NCBI GenBank assembly: GCA_948146395.1
Contig: OX411543.1
Coordinates: 51,378,017-51,442,016 of the forward strand
Source: Fragum whitleyi
Taxonomy: Eukaryota; Mollusca; Bivalvia; Cardiida; Cardiidae
Direction: 5' to 3'
Length of the DNA: 64,000 nt
This document shows, in pieces, positions 43,205-55,648 of the stretch; positions within the stretch are counted from its first letter, which is position 1, and each line of letters opens with the position of its first letter. The notes below the pieces were generated by a model. That model made no database searches. It saw nothing but the letters and a program-made list of their open reading frames with translations, and had not been told where the DNA came from. The translations under genes and the position numbers were made by a program.

Positions 43205-44432
43205 ATTCCCAAGATATAGATTACTACGCCCGATACCGCTTTGCAGACAGGCACAACTCGCGTTTTAATAATTTTAGTTGATTTGACTAGGCAGTCAATT
43301 TATCCATTCGATCATTCCGTCTAAAAAATCGTAGTAATGCTGTTTTTTTTAGGGTCATAAGCTAGTCGACTCTTTCTTTTACATTGAATTGAATTCCATA
43401 AAGAAGTTTTATTTTACTGTGGTACAGTTAGTTGCATCGTGAAATTGACATTCACCTCAATCAAAACCATTCTAAATCGCTCACTCAGCGCTCCGATCAT
43501 TCATTCCAAACACTCACCCATACCATTCAAAAACGCTCAAACCCATTGAAAAATAAAGAATCAACAAGGTCATTCAAAGAAAATTTTGATAGATAAAAAT
43601 CTCGATTTCACTGACATAATTCAAATTACAAACGTTTCATAGGTTCTTGAAGAAATAGGAAGCTATGTATAAAACTTGTTTGTATTTTTTATTAAAGGGA
43701 GGTAATCATTATCGCAAATTTTGTTCATCCTGATATAGGATTACCTCCCATTTAATTCACTCAAAACTCACTCCACACACTCAATCAATTTCATTCCTTA
43801 ATCATTCCGAAATCATTCACCTTGTCAATTTCACGATGTTGTTAACTGTAACACAAAAAATTGATAGGGTCATTTTCTCCCATTTCCCATTTCCTCAATA
43901 TGGACCACCCTAAACTTATACCTCATCATTTTGTTTTCAATTTCTACCCTAGATATATATCAAATTACACTCATGTTGCTTAATTGTCTGCAACCTGTTC
44001 AAATTTTGCCCAGTCTGAACTTTTGTCGTCTGTTTAAGGATGGGCAAAGCTTTTAAAATTTTCTAATTTAGATAAATCCATTACAAGACAACAAATGTTT
44101 AGACAGCTCCAATTGTAAAGGGTTGCGGAATACATACAAATAAGTTAAATTTTTAGCAGAAAGGGTAGATAATATTAGGGAGAAAGGAGAAATTATTAGT
44201 TAGCAGCATCTATTTCTTTTTGCTATTAGCAAGGTCATCCGTCAAGATAGAATAACAAAAAAACATGTATCTTTAACACAGCAGTGATTTTGGTAGTGAT
44301 AATTAAGAAAATATCTGGAATACATGACAAGTACAAGGTGAATAATCAAGGTTATATTCCAGAAAATTGACCTCGTGTGTTGTTTCGTCTATTCAGTTCC
44401 CTCGCCTTCAGTACTATCAGTATTTTGATTTT
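43205..44432. repeat. Repeat unit F, second copy (left part)
   Basis: Inverse of 30380-31800; shares TGCAGACAG, CATTCGATCATTCCGTCTA, TATGGACCACCCTA and GTTCCCTCGCCTTCAGTAC. A MITE (43425-43848) is inserted in it. It continues at 47633-47865 beyond element E1. Confidence 0.7.
43425..43848 (-). mobile_element. CAGTT MITE, reverse copy, with a comparable empty site
   Basis: TA-CAGTTAGTTGCATCGTGAA to CACGATGTTGTTAACTG-TA. The homologous F copy at ~31575-31600 lacks it. The hairpin has lost part of its second arm. Confidence 0.9.
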
Positions 44433-45139
44433 TAAGTTGGAATGCGGAGCAATTCCAACTTAGATTTAACAAAACCGCAAAATGAACACAAGATAAATTC
44501 ATTTCGGGTTTTTTGAGAACACACATCACGTGAACAGGATGTGAATACACTTCGGCCTATTTCGTATATCTCAACTTGATATAGACATACATTTTTTTTT
44601 TCATCAAAAGGAAATAATCCTGTACAATAACACAACTATCACTTCATGTATATTAGTAACACGCTAATTCATGATTTAAACGATATTTAGTGAACTTTGC
44701 GTACGAATTTACAAGTATCACATGTTTACATTACTATATTTGGGAATCATGTGATAAGTCAAGTCAAATAAGGTCAGCTATTGAAAAAAGCACTAGCCAA
44801 TCACGTGATCTGCTTATTTGGCAATGTCGCGACCTGGCTTCTCAGTATTGTGGCAATAGCACAGGCCAATCACGTGATCTGCTTATTTGGTAATGTCGCG
44901 ACCTATTTTAGTAGAATTATGTTATAGCTTCTTTTAAAGGTATAGTTTCTCTTTCTAAACGACCTTATTACACATTTAACTTATGACAAATTGTTATATT
45001 GTACTTTTCTGTCTACAGTTACGAAATAAATATCTTTAGATTTTCTTAAAGTGAAGATACACTTTTAAAGTTAATAAATATTTTTGCAACATATTGTCGT
45101 TCATTCTTGCACATCAACACGTTTAAGAGCACCATCATA

Positions 45140-45866
45140 CAGTTAGTTACATCGTGAAATTGGCATTCATTTCAATCAAAACCATTCTTAATCGCTCACT
45201 CAGCGCTCCATTCATTCATTTCAAACACACACTCAAACCATTCAAGCCGCCACCATAGCGCAGTTGGTTAGGCATAAGACTTCCAATCTGGAAGTCGTGG
45301 GTTCGATCCCGGTGGCGGCAAATATCCTTCCGACGTTTGTCTTTCACCAATGGGTAGATATTCGTAAACCTATGTGAAATAGCAGCCGGAGGCTAGGAAA
45401 GGGTGTAATGGTAGTACAGGTGAAAGAAATACCAGCAATCCATTGTTAGATGCTCCGGCCGCCGCGATTTAACTGCGAGATTGTTGAAAGCGGCGATAAA
45501 CCCATTCAAACAAACAAACATCAAACCATTCAAAACTCTCAAAATTACTCAATAAATAAGATCAACTTGTACCTTCAAAATGAATAAAGCATTTTAGAAC
45601 CAAATCGGGATTACACTGACATAATTGAAATTTAAAGCGTCTGATTGGTTCTTGGCAAAATATAAAGCTATTGGTGGAACTTTCATGCATTTTTTAATAA
45701 ATGGAGGTTTTACACATCGCTAATTTTGTTCATCCTTAACAAAATAAGCGACATTGGATTCCCTTTCTTAAATTTCACGCAATACTCGCTCCGCTCACTC
45801 ATCCAACATCATTCCTAAATCATTCCAAAATCGTTCACCTTATCAATTTTACGATGTTATTAACTT
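45140..45866 (-). mobile_element. CAGTT MITE carrying a SINE, with exact empty site in E2
   Basis: CATCATA-CAGTTAG at left and AACTT-TACCCCAACC at right. E2 has CATCATACCTCTAACTCAG at the same place without the element, so TA is the target duplicated. The hairpin lies at ~45706-45772. Interrupted by the SINE at 45246-45520. Confidence 0.92.
45246..45520 (+). mobile_element. tRNA-derived SINE, copy 4 (youngest-looking)
   Basis: The 74-base head has GCCGCCA / TGGCGGC acceptor arms that pair completely, A box TAGCGCAGTTGG and B box GGTTCGATCCC. Its anticodon arm is aberrant (7-bp stem, 5-base loop), so it is a SINE head and not a working tRNA. 3' end GCGGCGATAAACCC plus CAAA repeats. Flanked by a perfect 13-base duplication TCAAACCATTCAA (45233-45245 and 45521-45533). 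Confidence 0.93.
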
Positions 45867-46441
45867 TACCCCAACCTCAGAAGTAGAGGAGCACATATTG
45901 ATTTCATCATGTCTGTCTGTCAGTCCATTGACCTTTTGCTTACCGCTAGTTAAACGGAGAAGCAATTGACCTGCAATAACGAAACTTTACATAAATATTG
46001 CCAATGACCCAAAGAAATACCCTTTTGTTTTGGGGTCATACATGTCACGGTCATAAGTTACCTTGAACAGTTAACAGTTTCCACTCTAATTGAACAACCA
46101 ATTGACCCAAATCATAAAACTTGACACAAATGTTGTCAATGACCCACGAAAGTGCCAAATTTTGGAGTCACGAAGGTCGAAGTTACAATTGAACTTCGTC
46201 CAAGAATTGTCTTGCGATTCCAACTCATGAAGTAAAAGACTTCTCCACGAAAAAAGTAATTCATCAAGGACAAAGGGCTCGTTGAGGTCCACATTGCGAC
46301 AATTCTAATTAAAAATGTAATTGGTAACTCAAATAGAGCAGAAGTCATTTGAAAAATAACATAGAAACTGTTTTGAGTGTATAAATGTCCGCCTCTGCGG
46401 CCATTAGTCGGCTGTATGGTCCATATAATTTTCTTCCTTTT

Positions 46442-47275
46442 TAGCTCACCTGATCACTACGTGCTCAAGGGGAGCTTTTAGGATCACCCTGACTCCGACA
46501 TCCGTCGTCCGTCGTCAACTTTCTTAAAACTTCTTCTTCTCCTAAATCGCTGGGCCGATTTCAATAAAATTTTGACAAAATGTTCCCTGGGTGACCTTCT
46601 TCAAAATTCTTCGCCAAATTCTGATAATCCACAAATATGGGCGAAGTAGGGCGGGGCTTATTTTGAGCCAGAAATCTTTGAACGACAACTCCTCCTGAAA
46701 CTCTGGGCCGATTTCAATGAAACTTTACCAGAATGTTCCAAGGGTGACCCTCTTCAAAAATTCTTCGCTAAACTCTGATAATCCACACATATGGGCGTGG
46801 TAGGGCGGGGCTTACTTTGAGCCAGAAATCTTTGAACGACATCTCCTCCTGAACCAGTGAACCGATTTCAATGAAACTTTACCAGAATATTCCTGGGGTG
46901 ACCCTTTTGAATAATTGTTCGTGAAATTGAAAATGGCCCATAAATATGGGCGTGGCAAAGCGGGGCTTATTTTGATCCTGAAATCTTTGAACAACATCTC
47001 CTCCTAAACCAATGGGCCCATTTCAATGAAATTTTTCCTGAATGTTCTAAGGGTGACCTTTTTAAAAATTGTTTGCAAAATTTTGATTGGCCCATAAATA
47101 TTAACGTGGCAGGGCGGGCCTAATTTTGAGCAAGAAACCTTTGAATGAAACTTCAATGAAACTTTACCAGAACGTTACTTTGGAGACCTACTTCAAAATT
47201 TGTTTGCGAAGTTGTGATTAGCCCATAGATATGGGCGTGGTAGGGCAGGGCTAATTTTGAGTCTCCTCTGTAAAT
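46442..47275 (-). repeat. GAGCTAA dispersed repeat, ~five monomers
   Basis: Begins TTAGCTCACCTGATCACTAC and holds ~165-base monomers with GGGCCGATTTCAATGAAAC and GGGCGTGG(T)AGGGCGGGGC blocks. Inserted into E1 and absent from E2 at the same place. Confidence 0.8.
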
Positions 47276-47632
47276 AGTGGGTGGGAAGGGTCTATTATCA
47301 CTGTTTATTCTTCGAATTATATTTCCGTTCAACAATTAGGCAAATTTGAATGAAACTTTGCCAGAAAGTTTCTTGGATGAGATCCACTGGACAAATCGGA
47401 TTCAGGACAGCGGCTGAGGATCATTTTTTGCCCTCTTGTTATCATTTTTCTTCCATCAGTTGCAGGCCTGTATAGCGAATCAGGGGTTTAAGCGTCTCTC
47501 GTTGTTGAAATACATTGATTTATATACGCCCGTCAAAAGACGAGACGTATTGTGTGATCGCCTGTGGTTGGCGGGAGGCGTGAGCTTCGATAGTGGCTTG
47601 AGGTCACCGTCTCTTGAACGCATTCCAACTTA

Positions 47633-48055
47633 TCAGTACTTTCAGTACTTTGATATTACAGCGTAGTGATATGCAAGCATTGTGTTGAAACTACAAAGCA
47701 CTTCGTGTCGCACAAAAGTTGATGACGTCTACTAGACCTATTTTTAAAAGCGCGTGTGTACTTAAAAGCTACGAAGTACACATGTTGTTCGGTTTTTGAC
47801 TCTATTATCTTTTTCCTGGGCGATTTCCAGGATACAGGGTTGTTTCCTATGGTCAAAAAAAGTATTGCAACATCTGATTTTTACCGAGGTAGTTTTAAAC
47901 AAAAGTGAACTTTGGTAACTTTACGCAATTTATGCACACGATACAATTTCGGTTGGTCTAATAATTAGTTATTAAACTGAAAAAATAAGATTTTTTCAAT
48001 TATGCCATCTAATGCATTTTATTGCTATTATAAATCAAAGTACTGAAAGTACTGC
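47633..48055. repeat. Repeat unit F right part and spacer between E1 and E2
   Basis: CAGCGTAGTGATATGCAAGC and CTTCGTGTCGCACAAAAGTT match the 30183-30375 block in inverse, up to about 47865. The rest is AT-rich with CAAAGTACTGAAAGTACTG just before E2. Confidence 0.65.
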
Positions 48056-51000
48056 TAAGTTGGAATGCGTTCAAGAGACGGTGACCTCAAGCCACTAACA
48101 AAGCTGACGCCTCCCGCCCTACACAGGTGATCACATAAAACGTCTCGTCTTTTTACGGGCGTATATAAATCAATGTATTTCAACAACGAGATACGCTGAA
48201 ACCTCTGAGCTATACAGGCCTGAATCTAATAAAAGAAAAATGAAAATAAGAAAAAAAATGATACGATTCATACAGTCGACTAATGGACGCAGAGGCAGTT
48301 TCTTATACACTTAAAACAATTACTATGCTATTTTTCAAATGGCTTCTGCTAAATTTGAGTTATGAATTACATTTTTAATTAGAATTGTTGCAAAGTGGAC
48401 CTCAAAAGCGCTTTGTTCCTGATTAAAAGCTATTTTCGTAGGGAAGACTTTTACCTCATGAGTTGGAATCTCAAGAAAATTTTTGGACGAAGTTAAAATG
48501 TGACAAAATTGGGCCTTTCTTGGGTCATTGACTACATTTTTGTGTCAAGTTTTATGATTTGGGTCAATTTGTTTTTCAGTTAGAGTGAAAACAGTTAACA
48601 GTTTAAGCTTACTTATGGCCTTGACATATATGAACTCGAAACAATATGGCATTTCTTTGGGTCATGGGCAACATTTGTGTAAAGTTTCGTTATTGCAGGT
48701 CAATTGCTCCTCCGTTTAGCTAGCGGAAAGCAAATGGTCAATGGACAGACCGACATGATGAAATCAATATTATGCTCTTCTACTTCTGAGTTAGAGGTAT
48801 GATGGTGCTCTTAAATGTCTTCAAGAATGTGAAGAAAACAAGTTGAATTAGTAGGTTTGTTTCAAAATTACAAATTATTTTGGCGATGGGATACATTTTG
48901 GCAAAGATATTCATAATCCCATTAAAGATGTGGTGGCCAGGCTTTATTGGATGACAATTGGGTTTTGACAATGAAGCATACATGTAGATATCTGCAATAT
49001 GACGGAAAACAAACTACATATGTTGCAAAAATATTTATTAACTTTAAAAGTGTATCATCAGCAGAGTTTTATTTTTTGATGTTTCAGTCAGAATGTTGTT
49101 CAAGGTTTTGCAGGTACAAGTTTTTTCATCCATAACATATCGTTTAATAGTTAACAAAAACATATTTATGGCTCAGTGGGAAACAGTTGTAACTTCTTAT
49201 TTGCCTATTTTCTCGCCAATTGAGGAGAAAAGAGTATAATTGTACATAATTATTAAAGATATTCCGGTGGAATAAGAACAAACTGGACATGAAAGCAAAA
49301 CACGTGGGGTTGGTAAACTCGTTCAGATATTTGAAAAAAAGGTTGTAGTTAACTTGTGATTACCTTCAATGATATTTAAAGGATTGCGCACGTGCGTTTT
49401 TTTTCACAATTAATTTTTTGTCTAAGCAATTTTAAATAAAATGGACAAAAGCAGAAAGAGAAGATAAATGTTTGCCTACCTTCATCGATCCTTGCTGCGT
49501 CCACAATCAAGTGAAATTATCGCGCTATTTGGAAATGGTTTTCAGGTTTTTTTTAACAGATCAGAACATAAGAGAACAGAAGAACATAACTTTTATATTC
49601 ATCCAAGTACAATGGGGTACAATATGGACAATATACATTAATAATGTTATTTGTAATAATCAAAGTACTTCCGATAAAAACAATAGATGAAAGAATGGAT
49701 TGGGGAAATTTTAGACTCATCCGAGGGATAGAAGCGCTACTATACAGTTGTAGTTACTATGTCAAGTACTTTTAAGAATTATATTTTGTTATCAGTGATA
49801 AACTAGTGTTCAAGAAAAAATGAATATTGGGACTTCAAACATTGCAGCTATAGTTTAAGTATGCTATAGTTACGTCGTTTCGGTCTCCATTTGATGTTAT
49901 AAATTGAATTTAGATCTTTGTGTTGGGATAATTATTTATAATTTTATTTGTTTCAGTACAAAATAACAACGAAATGCATATTTATTTACAGTTAATCCTG
50001 CCGAGATGGCTATGTCCTCTGTTTTTTCCGTTCTTGTTCGAATCGAAAAAACAAGAAATTGGATTTTGGAATATGATACAAAAAAAAAAAAAAAAAAGAA
50101 AAACAAGATGACCATGGTGGTCCTAGATCGCTCACCTTAGTCTCTTTGATCACTGGGACATCATATCAATTAAAAGGGCAGATGTCATAAAGAAGATAAT
50201 TTCTACATAAAACCAAGTTTCACAAAGATTGGGCCATATTTGTGGCCATTAGAATTATTTCAAGAAAATTATCATTAAGACTCCTTTTCCTGTGATATTG
50301 CATGAATCCTTCCCTTTTTCAACATAGAGTTCATTCTTGTGACCTGGCAAACATTTTGACCAAGTTTCATGAAGATTGGACCATATTTGTGGCATCTGGA
50401 GCTCTTACAAGAAAATTGTCATGAAGGCCCCTTTTCCCGTTATATGGCACGGATCCTTCCCTTTTTCAAAAGAGTCTATCCTCATGACCTAACAAATTCT
50501 CTGACCAAGTTTCTCCTATGATAGGGCACGAATCATTCTCATTTTCCATAGGATTCATCCTTGTGACCTTACAAACATTCTGACTAAGTTTCATGACGAT
50601 TGGACCGTATTCGTGGCTTCTAGAGTGTAAACGAGAAAAAAATGTCACAAAGGCCCCTTTTCCCATAATATAGCACGGATCCTTTCCATTTTATCAATTT
50701 TTACAAGGGACCACCCCAGGAATATTTCTGCCAAGTTTTGTTGATTTTGACTCAAAAGTTTAGATGGAGATGTGGTTTTAAAGAAATTGTTGACGCCGTG
50801 ACGGACAGACGGACGCCGGACTTTGATAGATCACAATAGCTCCCTTGAGAACTTCGTGCTTAGGTGAGCCAAAATCCGTAACCGAAACAAAATATTTATA
50901 TTACACAAGAATGCAACAACAAAGTTTGAGATATACACGAGAGGTGTAATTGCCGGAACATAAGTCGTCTGGTATTGGGGTAAATTTTACTTCATATATA

Positions 51001-51872
51001 TGGGAACATTCCATTCGTTTGTAAACTTGACCTTTTGTAATTCACGAGTACAGATTTCATTCATAAAAGGGCAGATAAAATCGTAGTAGGTCATCAGGTC
51101 GTGGGGTGTGGCCAATCAGAAAACGGCTTTTGTTTACTCATGCGTGAGTTCAACTCGTGTCATAGGAGAGTACACGGGAAAGGGATTTTACGGTGCATAG
51201 AGAAGTAATAAAAGAGAACATTTACTGGATCGGGTTTTGAATACAGATAAATAATCTGTAGATGTTGCGCGTTTCTAATGATGGTTTACGGAACAATAAA
51301 GTACAAAACATTTGAACCATTTTGTTGAAGCGTGTAATAAGGTCGTTCAGAAAGAGAAACTAGACCTCTAAAAGAAGCTATAACATAATTCTACGAAAAA
51401 TAGGTTGCGACATCACCAAATAAATAGATCACGTGATTGACTTGTGCTATTTGCCAAAATTCAGAGAAAACAGACCGCGACATTACCAAATAAGCAGATC
51501 ACGTGATTGGCTAGTGCTATTGTCAATAGCTGACATTTAAGGACTTGACTTATCACATGATTTCCAAATATGGTGATGCAAACATATGATACTAGTAAAT
51601 TCGTACGCAACTTTTGATAAATATTGTTTAAAACATATTTTAGCGTCTTATTTATATACATGAAGTGATATTTGTGTAATTGTAAATTATTATTTCTTTT
51701 TGATGTAGTTGACCGTATGTCTATGTCAAGTTGAGATATACAAAATAGGCCGAAGTGCATTTACATCCTGTTCACGTGATATGTGTTATCAAAAAATCCG
51801 AAATGGAATTATCTTGTGTTCATTTTGCGGTTTTGTTAAATCTAAGTTGGAATTGCTCCGCATTCCAACTTA
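48056..51872. mobile_element. Element E2: 3.8 kb non-autonomous transposon, inverse of E1
   Basis: TAAGTTGGAATGCGTTCAAG to CCGCATTCCAACTTA. The backbone matches E1 in reverse (AGACGGTGACCTCAAGCCAC, ATCACGTGATTGGC, CACTTCGGCC inverse blocks). It holds its own GAGCTAA repeat (50103-50873) but no MITE or SINE. No transposase frame seen. Confidence 0.75.
50103..50873 (+). repeat. GAGCTAA dispersed repeat
   Basis: GATGACCATGGTGGTCCTAG start, monomers with GACCAAGTTTCATGAAGATT, then GACGGACAGACGGACG and the end GAGAACTTCGTGCTTAGGTG. Confidence 0.75.
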
Positions 51873-52767
51873 AAAATAAATGTTTTAATCAATTATTCGC
51901 GCGTGATTAACTAAGATTGCTTCGGATGTACTGGATGGGATTTCAACCTGCGGCAACCACTTTTGTCCTTATACCAAGGATCAGATGTAGGATATGAACA
52001 TGGTCATTACAAATGCAACATCTGTAACATTCGAGCAAGATTTCGAATGTGCATATCTACGCATTTTCTGTTTCTTTGTCTTCTTGGATCAATCTGGCGC
52101 TTTATATGAAATCGTAGAATTATTTACTTGATTTAGATGTAATGTTGATCCTTCTGAACGATTAGAAATGACGTGAGTGAGTGTTTGGAATGAATGAATG
52201 GAGCGTTGAGCGAATGATCTGGAATTGTTATTAGGAATCGTGTCTTCAATCGTTCAGGTTTTGTCAAAAAAACAAATCCTCTTTTTATCATGCAACGAAA
52301 CCTGTATTGACCTGATATCGCCTGTCTGATAACATGACATGATATCAGGCAGTCTATTTTTAGAAACAATTTGCATAAACTTTCACGTGAATTTCTTTGA
52401 TTTTTAAGGGTCTATCATACTTAAGCACTGAAAAATGATTGCAAGGTCTCGACTGTGAGAAATTATCATGACTCGGCAAAGCCTCGTCATGATAAATTCT
52501 CCCAACCTCGACCAGATAACATTGTTTTTTTTAGACACTAACATGTTATTCTCTATATATCGGATGCATTTCCTTCTAAATCATTCTACATTCGATGTAG
52601 AAAAGGATAGAAAGATTAATGAAAGAAAGTCAAATAAGGTTTCTATATAGATTTAGTCGAAGAATAAAAAGAGACGTGAAATCAAAGATTGGCATTGTTT
52701 GATTGCAAAAGGCACAAATCACAACTTACAGAATAAAAGCGTTCAAATACTTCTTACAGTTTATCAC
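51873..52767. other. Intergenic sequence
   Basis: Holds a MITE fragment (GTGAGTGTTTGGAATGAATG at 52172) and a foldback hairpin at 52440-52525 (CATGACTCGGCAAAGCCTCG). No gene seen. Confidence 0.5.
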
Positions 52768-54444
52768 CAGTCGATAATATCGTGAATTAGACATTCATCT
52801 CAATTGAAACGATTCTATCACCCATTCAGCTCTTCATTCATTCATTCATAACACTCACTCAAACTAATCAAACACGCTCCTAAAACACTAAAAAAGTTAA
52901 AATTGACAACAGTATTCAAAATAAAGATAGTTAGGGAAAAAAAAACGCTTTTACTTAAAGACCCCGCCTGCGTTAAGAGTAAAACTGGAAAGCCGTGAGT
53001 GGATTTAGTCGCTCCACGGACTTGAAATTCTTGTAATAGGAAGTCAAAGTTTTGACTATTTTTTTTTTAATGTTTTGGGTTCTACTGATGTTAAAAATGA
53101 TCTTAAAAGTTTCCAATAATAACATGTAGAGAAATGACCTCCACCCATAAAAGACATAGCTTTCATCCAATCACAACAATTTTTGGCTGCATGATAATGG
53201 GTCATCCAAGGGTCCTACTAATTAAGTTTGGTTGATATCAAAGTTTCTACTATATAACATATAGAGAAATTACCTCCGCCCATAAAATACATATTTTTCA
53301 TCCGATCACAATAATTTTTCGTAGACTAATAAAGAGTCACTCAGGTATCATTCATGTAAAATTTGGTTGATACCCATTCATTACAATCTGAGAAAATGAT
53401 TTTCAAAGTTTCCACTATATAATATTTAGAAAAATGACCTCCGGTCATAAAATACATATTTTCTCATTCGATCATTAAATTTTTTTGTAGACTGATAAAG
53501 GGCCACCCAAGGATCATTCATGTAAAATTTAATAGGTATCCATCAATTAGAATGTGAGAAAGCTTACTTTTTACCATATTTGGAAATTAGCCACGCCCAT
53601 TTAATACTTGTTTTTCAATGGATCAAAACTTCTTGAACAACTTTGAAAGGAGGTCACCTAAGGATAATTCCTGTGAAGTTTCGTTAATTTTCATGCAGAA
53701 GTTTCTGAGGAGAAGATTTTTAGAGAAAAAGTTTTTGACCGGACGCACGGACGGACGCACGACGGACACAGCGCCATGCCAGTGCAGCTTAAAATTGCTA
53801 TTTCGCAAACATTTTTGAACAATTATTCTTGAATTAGTATTATGAAAGATGAGTTACATAAAAATACAAACCAATCGACAATTGGCGGTTTTTCGGGAAA
53901 AGCATAATCTGCCGTATATAGTAATATATGTAAATGAGATTTTTGTCAGGTGAAATACGCCCACGCGAAGAAGCGGTTCAGTAAAACATACTATTCAAGT
54001 TGGAGTCTGAAAGGTTGAGGGTCATAAATATTCATGAAGTTAGGCCTATATTTGGATCGTCGCGTCATGATAATTTGACATTACCGAATATTGGAATTAC
54101 AAGTTCAAACTTACCTTTGAGAATAAAACTCTAGGTTTTGTGTACAAAGTCGATTAAGATCATTCTCTTGCGATTCGGAAATATACACGAACATATACGG
54201 GGGCTTAACATAATTGAAATTATACGCACCTGATAGGTTCTTGAAGAAATGGGCAGCTTTTCATTGAACTTTAATGTTTATTTTATTAAAGAATGTAATA
54301 AATACCGCCAATTTTATTCAGGATGAACAAAATGTACGATATTGGATTACCTCCCTATAATTTTACTCAAAACTCAATCCACACATTCATTCAAAAATCA
54401 TTCCAAAATTATTCATATTGTCAATTTCATGATGTTGTTAACTG
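52768..54444 (-). mobile_element. CAGTT MITE split by a piggyBac-like element
   Basis: Left part CAGTCGATAATATCGTGAAT to 52954, right part from 54209 (ATAATTGAAATTA...) to CATGATGTTGTTAACTG-TA. Rejoining the flanks restores the normal MITE order. Confidence 0.82.
52959..54204. mobile_element. piggyBac-like non-autonomous element with internal tandem repeats
   Basis: AGACCCCGCCTGCGTT at left and ATACGGGGGC at right, flanked by TTAA (52955-52958 and 54205-54208). The right third matches the 35000 element; the rest is ~170-base tandem units (CATAAAATACATATTTT...) ending in GGACGGACGCACGACGGAC. Confidence 0.78.
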
Positions 54445-54518
54445 TAATGACTAGCCACAACCCTCGATTGTTACGTTAGTACGTCAATAGGTAATTTCTA
54501 GAAACAAAGGGGAATCCC

Positions 54519-54880
54519 CCATTCGGAACATCACTCTGCCATTTCCGTAAACTGCAACAGACCTCGGATGTATATAAAGCGGATGAGTATGTAACAAAAC
54601 TGTGCATTTTGTTAGGCGAAAACAGTGTAAGAAAAATAAGCGTGGAAACAACCGGCGCCATTTTAGATTGATTTTTTTTACAGTAAATAACGGCTTAAAA
54701 ATCTTATTCTTCAAAGTAAAGATTTTTCAGCCGTTATCTAAGAATCTAGAGATATTTATTTACGGACACGATTGTTTCACGTCACTGACTTAAACGAGAA
54801 TTTCCCGTATTTAAAAAAAATGTCCGTCTATGTACATCCGAGGTTGTTCGTTAGATTGGCCGAGTGGTGTTCCAAATGGG
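54519..54880. mobile_element. CATTCGGAACA TIR element
   Basis: CCCCATTCGGAACATCACTC left; inverse GAGTGGTGTTCCAAATGGGG right. Same interior as 25279. Confidence 0.75.
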
Positions 54881-55015
54881 GAATCCCCTCATCTTTTTTC
54901 CATCGATTAAGTGACTTTGAACTTCGTGAGAATCCCTTATCAAAAACTCAGTTTGTGATTGCTCTGATAATGGTGAAAACACAAACTAACTTCCATTGCA
55001 ATATCTTGAATGATA

Positions 55016-55455
55016 CTGTTACCAACATCGTGTAATTGACAAAGAGAATGATTTTGTACTAATTTCGGAATGAAATTGAATAGGTTGAATGAACGAGTTT
55101 TGAATGAAATAGAAAGTGGTAATAAAATATCGCCTGCCTTAGTTCGTCCAACTGGGCGAAATAAGCGATATGCTATAACCTCCCTTAAATCGAATCTACG
55201 CATTTTTCCACCAGAACTGTTTTCAAGGACCAATAGGACGCTTTAAAATCCACACCAGCCAAAATAATCGTGCAATTGTTCAATCTTATTGAGAGGAAAT
55301 ATTGTTGGATTTTGAACAATTTCGAGGAGTCATTGAATTTTTTTAGCATTTTTTTTTAGTGCTCTGAGTAATGTGTTGAATGCATTGAATGGAATGCTTT
55401 AGGATGTTTTTGATCGGGGCAAATGTCAAGTTCACGATGTTACATGTACCAACTG
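55016..55455 (+). mobile_element. CAGTT MITE, full copy of the TTCGTCC hairpin variant
   Basis: TA-CTGTTACCAACATCGTG to CACGATGTTACATGTACCAACTG. Hairpin AGTTCGTCCAACTGGGCGAA: both arms differ from the main family in matching positions. 194 bases past the gene C stop. Confidence 0.8.
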
Positions 55456-55648
55456 TTAATTGTTAATGTGGCACAGATTTTGTTTTCTCCGACACCATCG
55501 ACGACAGGGTAGGTCTAATGGCAATTCCACAAAGAGTTCTTATGTAAAAAATCTGAGCTTACATTTTTTATAAAAAAAAATCGCAAAACATAAATTGCTG
55601 ACTATAACATGCCAACGGCTTTTGTTACGAGGTTCTAATTGTATTGTA

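Larger units (their letters stand above)
44433..47632. mobile_element. Element E1: 3.2 kb non-autonomous transposon
   Basis: Bounded by TAAGTTGGAATGCG and CGCATTCCAACTTA. It is interrupted by a CAGTT MITE (with SINE) and by a GAGCTAA repeat. The backbone matches E2 (48056-51872) in inverse. Left subterminal region has a direct repeat AATCACGTGATCTGCTTATT (44802 and 44869). No transposase frame. It splits repeat unit F. Confidence 0.75.

Noticed and set aside
45246..45319. tRNA gene with intact A and B boxes and paired acceptor arm
   Set aside because: The anticodon arm is aberrant (7-bp stem, 5-base loop) and the sequence continues into a SINE body with target duplications; the same head recurs at 13398, 39953 and 42917.
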